Shown here: positions 57,433-64,000 of the stretch, in pieces
Layout: the number at the start of each line of letters is the position of its first letter
Numbering within the stretch: the first letter of the stretch is position 1
Source of the DNA: Anthoceros angustus
Taxonomy: Eukaryota; Streptophyta; Anthocerotopsida; Anthocerotales; Anthocerotaceae
Direction: 5' to 3'
Assembly: GCA_010909165.1 (NCBI GenBank)
Contig: MU008166.1
Span: 930,001 to 994,000 of the forward strand
Length of the DNA: 64,000 bases
Translations under genes and position numbers: made by a program
The notes under the pieces: generated by a model
Told to the model about the DNA's origin: nothing
Seen by the model: only the letters and a program-made list of their open reading frames with translations
Database searches by the model: none

Positions 57433-60000
57433 TCACGCATGGTAATGGCACAGACTTGACAAATTTGTCAAAGTCCTCACCATTGCCCCATACGCTTCTA
57501 GTGCAAGCGGAATAAAGAGGTGGCCCGCTTGCATCCCGCAATATTTATGACCTTGAGAGTCACCGCCCGGCAGTCCCAACTCGACTGCTAGTGATGACCG
57601 AGCGAGATGGTGTCTCGTAGGATCGAACCACCACATCCGCCATCAAACCGGTCGCCAGACAAGGCAGTCACCGATTGAACGACCAGACGGAGAGAGTATA
57701 CATCCGCCCTCCATGCCATGTAGCCGCCGCGATGGCGGCGAACATGACATCGCTGGATGGCGCCGTGAGTGGGCGCGGCGACCGTAGGGACAACGAGCAA
57801 GGTGTACCCGTAATCATCGAGGCCGCACTCGCAAGTAAGGAGCGAAGAAGCCACAGTCCGGAGCAGCCCGAATCGCATCGCAGAGTGAAGGTGGTTGGTG
57901 CGATGTGAAAACCCGTATGCATGGGCGGCCAATAGCACCCGCGCCTTCCTGTAACAAGAGCGAGCCGCGCCTTGTGGACCTGGGATGGAGGGGTCCCGGA
58001 GGGATCGGAAAGCCCGCCGAGCCGCTCGAGCAGATGCTCGCAACCCCTCGAAACCATCAATAAATGTCGAGAAAGGAGGGAAGTCCTTCCGAGCATCCAC
58101 CGATAACATGTCCCTAGCTTGCCTCAAGGACGCTTTGGAGAGAAGGTTCCTCCTCCACACTGATACGAGATCCTCCAAAGGGCCTGCTATGGAGGATGAA
58201 CCGAGAAGCCAAAGCAAGGGGTAGAGGGCCCAATCCTGTGAAAGCCGCCGGGAAGAGACTGAGAGCGCACTCTCCAAATTGGTAGGACGCTTGCGGGCCG
58301 ACGCCTAGGGCACTCAAAAGCCCCGAGCCTGTGGATGTCCCCGAGAGTATCCATAATCTTCCTATCAAACCGCACCGGACAAAAGTGTCGTGGGATGGAG
58401 GCAACAGACGGATGAGGTAACTGTGGCGCCTAGCAAAACAGAGGAAAGAATTCCAAAGGCCACAAGGGAGGTCCTCGACATGGAGGTCCTCGACAGAGCC
58501 CGTCCAGAAGCTGATGAAGTCGGGAACCGGGGACCCCTAGAACTGCAGCCCCAGAGCCGAGCAATCTCCCGAAATTGCAAAGTAGGTAGAATCCCGACGG
58601 AGACCTGACAGACTTGGATGCTTGACCTTCAAGCCCACCAGAAAGCTCATGAGAGAAGAGCTCAAAGGCCTCCTTAACTTTGTCCCTGTGCCCGAGGATG
58701 TGAGAGTCGCCAACAGGGAAGACACAACACAGGCTGAGAAGGCGGCCCTAGATAGGGCCCTATAGTGAGCAATGGCGAAGAGAGCACCGCCTAGGGGTCG
58801 CCTTGCCCGTACCGCGATTCCAAGACAGTAGACAAGAACTCAAGAGACGCGTTCAGGGTAGTAGAGGTTGGAGGACCTCCGAGAAGCACCGGACAAAAGG
58901 TATAAGGCTCCCTAACGCCGCCAAGATCCCTAAGCTCCTCAAGATGACGCCCTAGAGATGGTATTGAAGGCATTCTCGACATCAACTCGTAAGACCACCC
59001 ACCCGGTGGGTATCAAGGCATGCCTTCACTCCAAGCACCATGCACTCACGAGTGGCAATGCCAAATTGAAGGGGTTGAGGTGTCAGAAGAGAGCAATCAA
59101 GGGCAATAGTGCGGGCCGAGTAGTCGCATGAAGGCTTCCGACCGCGAGTGGGCGCCTGACAAGGCGCTTGTCCATAGCGACAAGCCCGCTAGCCGCAAGA
59201 ACATGGGAAATCCGGAGGCCTCACCCCGAGCCACCGCAGCCAGAGAAGAGCTGGAAGCCGCTAGATGGATCTTCGGGAGAAAAGGTCCCCGAGGTGTTCA
59301 AACACCATTCCCGACAACCCGGCAGATGAAAGACGTGGGTCGAGAGAGAGCGAGCAAAAGCCGCCTGTCCAGAGAAGGGATCCTCCGGACGTAGTCGATA
59401 TGTCCGGGGATGGCATCCTTGGGAGCCGGATGGAGGCACGAGGGCAACAATGGTCTCTAAGCGGGGCTAGGGAGGGGTCAAGAGCCTCGGCAACATGAGC
59501 ATACCACCGCCGCTCGCCTTGCAACGACGCAGTTTGTTGCATTACCCGGACTGCTCCAACCGGGCGGATTCCGCCCGAGCCTTGGCAGCACGCAAAGCCT
59601 CCTCCTGGAGGGATGCCCACCACCAAAGCGCTCAAGACGGCTAGCAACTTCCCGATGCCCAGAAGCCCCACCCCTAGAACACCGAAGGCACCACCGGGGG
59701 AGAAGCAGGAGAAGGCACCAAGCTAACTCGCCCCTGGGATCGAGCGCAAGGCGATCCAAGGGAAGACTAACGCCAAACGGCATCATCATGAAGGTGGCGG
59801 GAGCTCATGAAGATGCGCGGCATGGAAGCGGGTTTCAAACATCCCAAGTATGTGATCCACCGCAACCATTCCTGTGAAGAGAGAGGTACCCCACGATGGA
59901 CATCGACGCCGGAGCCTCGTGATCATGGAATCGGAGGAGGTCGCAATGTGCACTTGGGCAGCCCAAGTAGAGTCGAAATCTTTATGCATGTGCCCAATGG
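57433..60000 (-). mobile_element. Decayed non-LTR retrotransposon B
   Basis: Minus-strand fragments resemble element A: IRPVGAVRVM-like RT pieces at about 59550, a basic conserved block (FEGLRASARAARRAFRSLRD) at about 58030, and SSLLTCECGLDDYG. The nuclease-region end reads YCGMQAGHLFIPLALEAYGAM (about 57500), matching the ALIPLVIETHWAM end of element A. Frames are broken everywhere. It is a diverged member of the same or a related family, in the same orientation, on the other side of the 1.9-kb duplication. Confidence 0.6.
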
Positions 60001-60399
60001 GTTTTCACCCCTCGACACCGCAGAGAGTTGAGCATGCATGTGACACCCGTGTCCTTAACTGGCCATGGAGGTGTAGACCCCCATTGGGAAGGGTACTAAA
60101 AGAACCCGCAAACGCCAATGGAGGGCGACGAGGAGGTACCGGGACCGGGACAAAATGACTCACATACTGAGTGTGAGTCTGTGATGGCGAACCCCAAAAG
60201 GCCGCCAAAGAGCTCGCCTAGAGGGACGCAACCCACGTAACCACCGCCGACCCACCAAACTAGCGCCCGCACCGCAACTCGCAAACCCAAAAGTCAGGAA
60301 ATCCACCACCATCAAAAGGAATCGAACAAAATTGGGAAAAATAAATTCCCACCACCGCCAAAGAACACACGATCGGCAGAACTCGTGGCACACGGCGCG

Positions 60400-61260
60400 G
60401 AACTCCGCCTGGCCCCACCGGAGCCGTAGGCAACCGCTACCTGCACTGCTCGCCACTGCCAACCCGCCTACCTACCCGGAGGCACACTACCACCGCAGCC
60501 GGGCCTTGCCTCGCCCCGGACAGGCTCGGCACTGGCCTCGCCCCGAGCTCGCCGCTCACTGGCCCTCGCATCGCCACGGCAGACACCGCAACCGCCCGCA
60601 CAAATCGGGCCGGTACCGCACTGCGCTCCTACCGACGGCACCGCCCACTCCGCAACGCCGCCCTGCGTGCCCGGCTGCCTCCGCCCGCCCGCCCGCTCGC
60701 ACCAGACGCCTCCCGCAGCCGCCTCCCGCGCCACTCGCGCTCACCGCGCCGCCCGCAACCGCGCCGCCCGCCGCCCATTTCGCCGCCCGCGCCAACCGCC
60801 GCACTGCTCGCGCCTCGCTGCCGACCAAGGCTGCTGCCCGCTGCCTGGCTACCGCCGCCACTGCGCCGCCTCCGCTGCACCTGCCTGCCGCCGCCTGCCT
60901 CCGCTGCTCGGCCGCCGCTCGCTGGCCGCCCGCCAAGGCTGGCCAAGGCCCGGCCACGCCTGCTGCCGCCTGGCCGCCCCGCCTGCCCTCGCCTCCCGCC
61001 TCTCCCCGCCACCGCCTCCTCACTGCCCCTCCTCACCGCCCGCCCGCCTCCTCCTCCTCACCGCCCGCCTGCCTCCTCACCGCCCGCCGCCTCCTCCTCA
61101 CCGCCCGCCCGCCTCCTCCTCACCGCCTTCGCCCGCCCGCTGCCTCCTCCTCACCGCCGCTCACTGTAGCTACCTGCACTGTGGCTACTCGCTGCCACCC
61201 GCCCGCTCCGCCTCCTCACCGCCGCCTCCCTCCCTCATCCGCCCGCCCCCGCTCCAGCTC
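60400..61260. repeat. C-rich minisatellite/low-complexity block (CCGCCCG, CCTCCTCCTCA)
   Basis: About 850 bp of C-rich DNA with ccgcccgcc and gcctcctcctcaccgcccgc units. It is essentially the complement of the 13990-14530 block. Long frames on both strands (for example 60332-61297) are artefacts of missing A/T. Confidence 0.9.
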
Positions 61261-64000
61261 CCTTGTTGCATTTGCAATGTCACTCTTCTCTTGGTAGCTC
61301 TCATGCTTGCAAGTTCTTGGTGTGAAGTCATCATTCCCAAATATCATATTTTTTGGTTTACCCAAAAAATATACTTCCAATGTATTGGATCGACAGGTGA
61401 TGATATGTGAAAGATCAATATTTTCAGCTCTAAGTAAGTCCTTATTCTCCTTGATGTCTATGGATGCCCTGTACGTACATCTTCGAATATGAATTATCTT
61501 ATGATCGGCATGACTCTGCTGTACCCAAATCGCACAAAGTGGTCCTTTGTTACAAGTAACACAGAATTTTTGCAAATTCAGCTCTCTCTTTTAGTGTTCA
61601 GAACCAAGATGTTGTACATGATAATTGCAAGGCCTTTGCTTCTTGCTCTCGGAAATTTCTCCAGGTTCGGATGGGAAAAAATCATTTCGAATGTCCACCA
61701 AGTGCATGAGCCAATTAGGAACATGTATGTTGCTTAGAGCTGCATTATCTTCCGCCATTATCTCAACTTAACTGTCATATAAGTCAACCTCTATTTCGTA
61801 AGCTCCATTACTTCAACAAGCCATAGGAAAAATTCACCTAGCACAGATATAAACTGCAAATTTATGATGCTCAAGTAAATATCGGCTCATAATATCAAAA
61901 TACTTCAATCATAAATGTACAAAAGTAAAACATCATATGACTCATGACTTCAAACGCTGATTTTTTAAACCTTTAAACGAATGATTGGGCCAACAGTAAT
62001 TATAATCACCAAGCCAGAACTATGAAGTGCTCATCCAATAATAGTACTCATACCAACCAAGCTTGTTTACTCTAAAGTGCTCATCCAACTTTTGCAGCTG
62101 AGTACTTCATACCGTTTTTAGGAAACACCCTCACATATATATAGACAAATAACGAAGATGAATAGCGATGTCTTTATGTTTCTTCGATAATGATTTTTAA
62201 AATTTATTTTAAATATATATTATTAGAATGAATTTTATAATATAAAGTAAATCTTGATACACTCTTGATGAGCTTAAGTGCTAGTTGAATCAACATTATT
62301 CATTTCAAGATGATTGAAAAATCTACTACATAAAGTTATCAAGTTTCGTTTGTTGTTGTGAAACTTTTTAAACAACATGAAAATATAATATAAATGCTAT
62401 ATGAGTGTACAAAATTCTGAAAAATAATTTGAAACAAGAACATCAAGACAAATCGTTGTATCAAAACATTCGTGAAACATGTAGGTGATCATGAAAGGCC
62501 TTTTTGGAACATGATCAAAGAGAGCTTTAGGGGGTTATCCCCCCTCGGTTCAGGGTAGATAGTTTTTCTCATCTCTTCTTTTTAATAAAGTCTCCATTGC
62601 CTTTTGGAACATGATCAAAGAGAGCTTGTATAACTGATCTAGTCACAACGATGGGGAGTGCATTAATCTACATCTTGGAATTCAAGATGGGGATATTGGA
62701 TAGGGTGGTCTTAGCGATGTGTTATATACTATAATTTTAAAACAAAGCTTTTCCAAGAATATGGGGTAGGAAAGGTTTTATCGATTGGTTCTATGCTATA
62801 AGTTTAGAACAAACATTTCCGAGTATATGGGGTAGGAAAGGTCTTAACGATGGGTCCTATAGTATAACTTAGAACAAACCTTGTTGTTACTAATATGCTT
62901 AACAAATATATATGCATACATGAGCGCATACATATATAAATGCATTTGCAACTTATGGACACATCCTAACATTGAACAATGAGCACAAGGTTCAAAGAAC
63001 ATGAACATGAGCGAATGTGTTTGTAGTAGGCTTGAATATATGCATAAAATAAACATATTTATTGCAAAGTCCATGCGATGTCCAAAAAGATGAGTGTATT
63101 CCATAGACTTTCCTCTTTTGTATATTGTACAACTCTACTTCATGAAGAAATATATTATATAATGACATTACAAGTTCTAAGTTCATGAGCACTTATCTCT
63201 AGACGTGGTCGTGCAGATACATTTTGGAGGAGGGTATCTCCACGTACGCGATGTATGGCCTATATGGGTGAACTCGGTAGTACGTACTCGCCGAATGGCT
63301 TAGACATGCGAGAATGTTTTGTTCTCGTATTCTGTTTTTTTGTTCTCGTATTCTGTTTTCAGCCTCTAAATCTAAAGAATATTAATGATACCACGAAAAC
63401 AAAACAAGCGAGATTCAAAGGACTTGAGAGGTGGATGGAGGCCACGTACTGGCGAGAGGTGGAAGAGTAACTTTCTCCAACTTAATCACAATCCGTCATA
63501 ATAACAGTTCAATTTAAAACCTAAGGAATTGTAGGCACTTGCACACAAATATTAAGATGTGTAATACATATCACAAGAAGACCAGCCAGCTAGGTACAAT
63601 CATCATATCGATGTCCATTTCACTATTTTTCATATGTTGCTTCCCCTTCTACAAGGGGATGGTGCCGTTCAGACCTGAAGTGGCTTCAGACCACCACACC
63701 TTAACCCTAGAACGCTGAATCAACTCATTTTGAGTCAATCCGTGTATGTTTCCAATCACTAATTTTTTTTTCGTGATGCGTCTGCATTGGGGACCTTTAA
63801 GCGAAGTATGCTGCATGGAAGTGGACCATGCCGGATTTTACAACGGAAAAAAAGAACCATGCCTCTCAACATTCAGAGCACATGGATCACAAAGATTCCA
63901 AGATATGCCAGTCAACAAGGCTTCTCTATTCCTAGTTCTACTTGTGCACTTATTTTTTTATAAGGAGATATGATGTTTCAACATGGTAGGGAAATCGGTT
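61260..64000. other. AT-rich intergenic region with small repeats
   Basis: No gene recognised. A 26-bp phrase containing tttggaacatgatcaaagag occurs at about 62492 and about 62600. An about 70-bp unit containing atatggggtaggaaaggt occurs twice at about 62758-62880. A duplicated tgttctcgtattctgttttt lies at about 63318-63360. Confidence 0.5.

Noticed and set aside
60332-61297. Long plus-strand frame (321 aa) in the C-rich block
   Set aside because: Composition artefact: the block lacks A/T so stop codons are rare; all frames on both strands are open and no motif is present.
62489-62880. Possible gene in the AT-rich right end
   Set aside because: Only short frames; the visible structure is small direct repeats.

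Overview
The window is nuclear DNA of a green-lineage eukaryote. Nearly every gene is broken by short GT-AG introns of about 70-250 bp, and several families are typical of streptophytes: a rearranged DRM-type DNA methyltransferase with UBA domains, CIPK-type kinases, a VAMP72-type longin R-SNARE, a DCD domain, a DUF616 glycosyltransferase-like protein, a SMAP-like small acidic protein and a CYP85-clan P450. A eukaryotic chromate transporter, compact head-to-head genes and the repeat style suggest a non-flowering streptophyte (bryophyte, lycophyte or charophyte alga), but the species cannot be fixed from this window. Exon structures were worked out by hand from splice signals, reading phase and family conservation. 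For NAD synthetase, VPS15, bL27m, the DCD-nucleotidyltransferase, VAMP and the chromate transporter, all exon phases close exactly.

Layout. 1-1632 holds the 3' end of a P450 (+). 2782-6251 is glutamine-dependent NAD synthetase (+). 6.3-13 kb is a cluster of intronless CIPK-like kinases: two GC-rich tandem copies, a scrambled mosaic pseudogene and an AT-rich third copy. 13.2-18.3 kb is repeat-rich, with GGCGGGC minisatellite and C-rich low-complexity DNA. 18.4-30.1 kb is a run of minus-strand genes: a 78-aa secreted peptide, DRM methyltransferase, a SMAP-like protein and VPS15. 30.2-32.4 kb is a DUF616/MUCI70-like gene (+) starting head-to-head with VPS15. 32.9-34.5 kb is a second head-to-head pair: mitochondrial bL27 (-) and a small probably organellar protein (+). 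35.3-41.2 kb (-) holds an unrecognised small gene and a DCD-poly(A)-polymerase-like fusion. 44.6-45.8 kb is VAMP72 (-) and 47.2-49.5 kb is a chromate transporter (-). 50.3-60 kb holds two decayed non-LTR retrotransposons flanking a 1.9-kb tandem duplication that carries a PLATZ-like fragment. 60-64 kb is C-rich minisatellite followed by AT-rich intergenic DNA.

The genes are ordinary single-copy eukaryotic genes with no operon logic. The most noteworthy observations are two domain architectures. One is a VPS15 (PI3-kinase regulatory subunit) with a DysF-like domain inserted between its kinase and HEAT regions. The other is a 1276-aa protein joining a plant DCD domain to a catalytically intact TRF4-type nucleotidyltransferase. 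The kinase cluster, with its mosaic pseudogene and a DFG-to-DFD copy, is a third point of interest.
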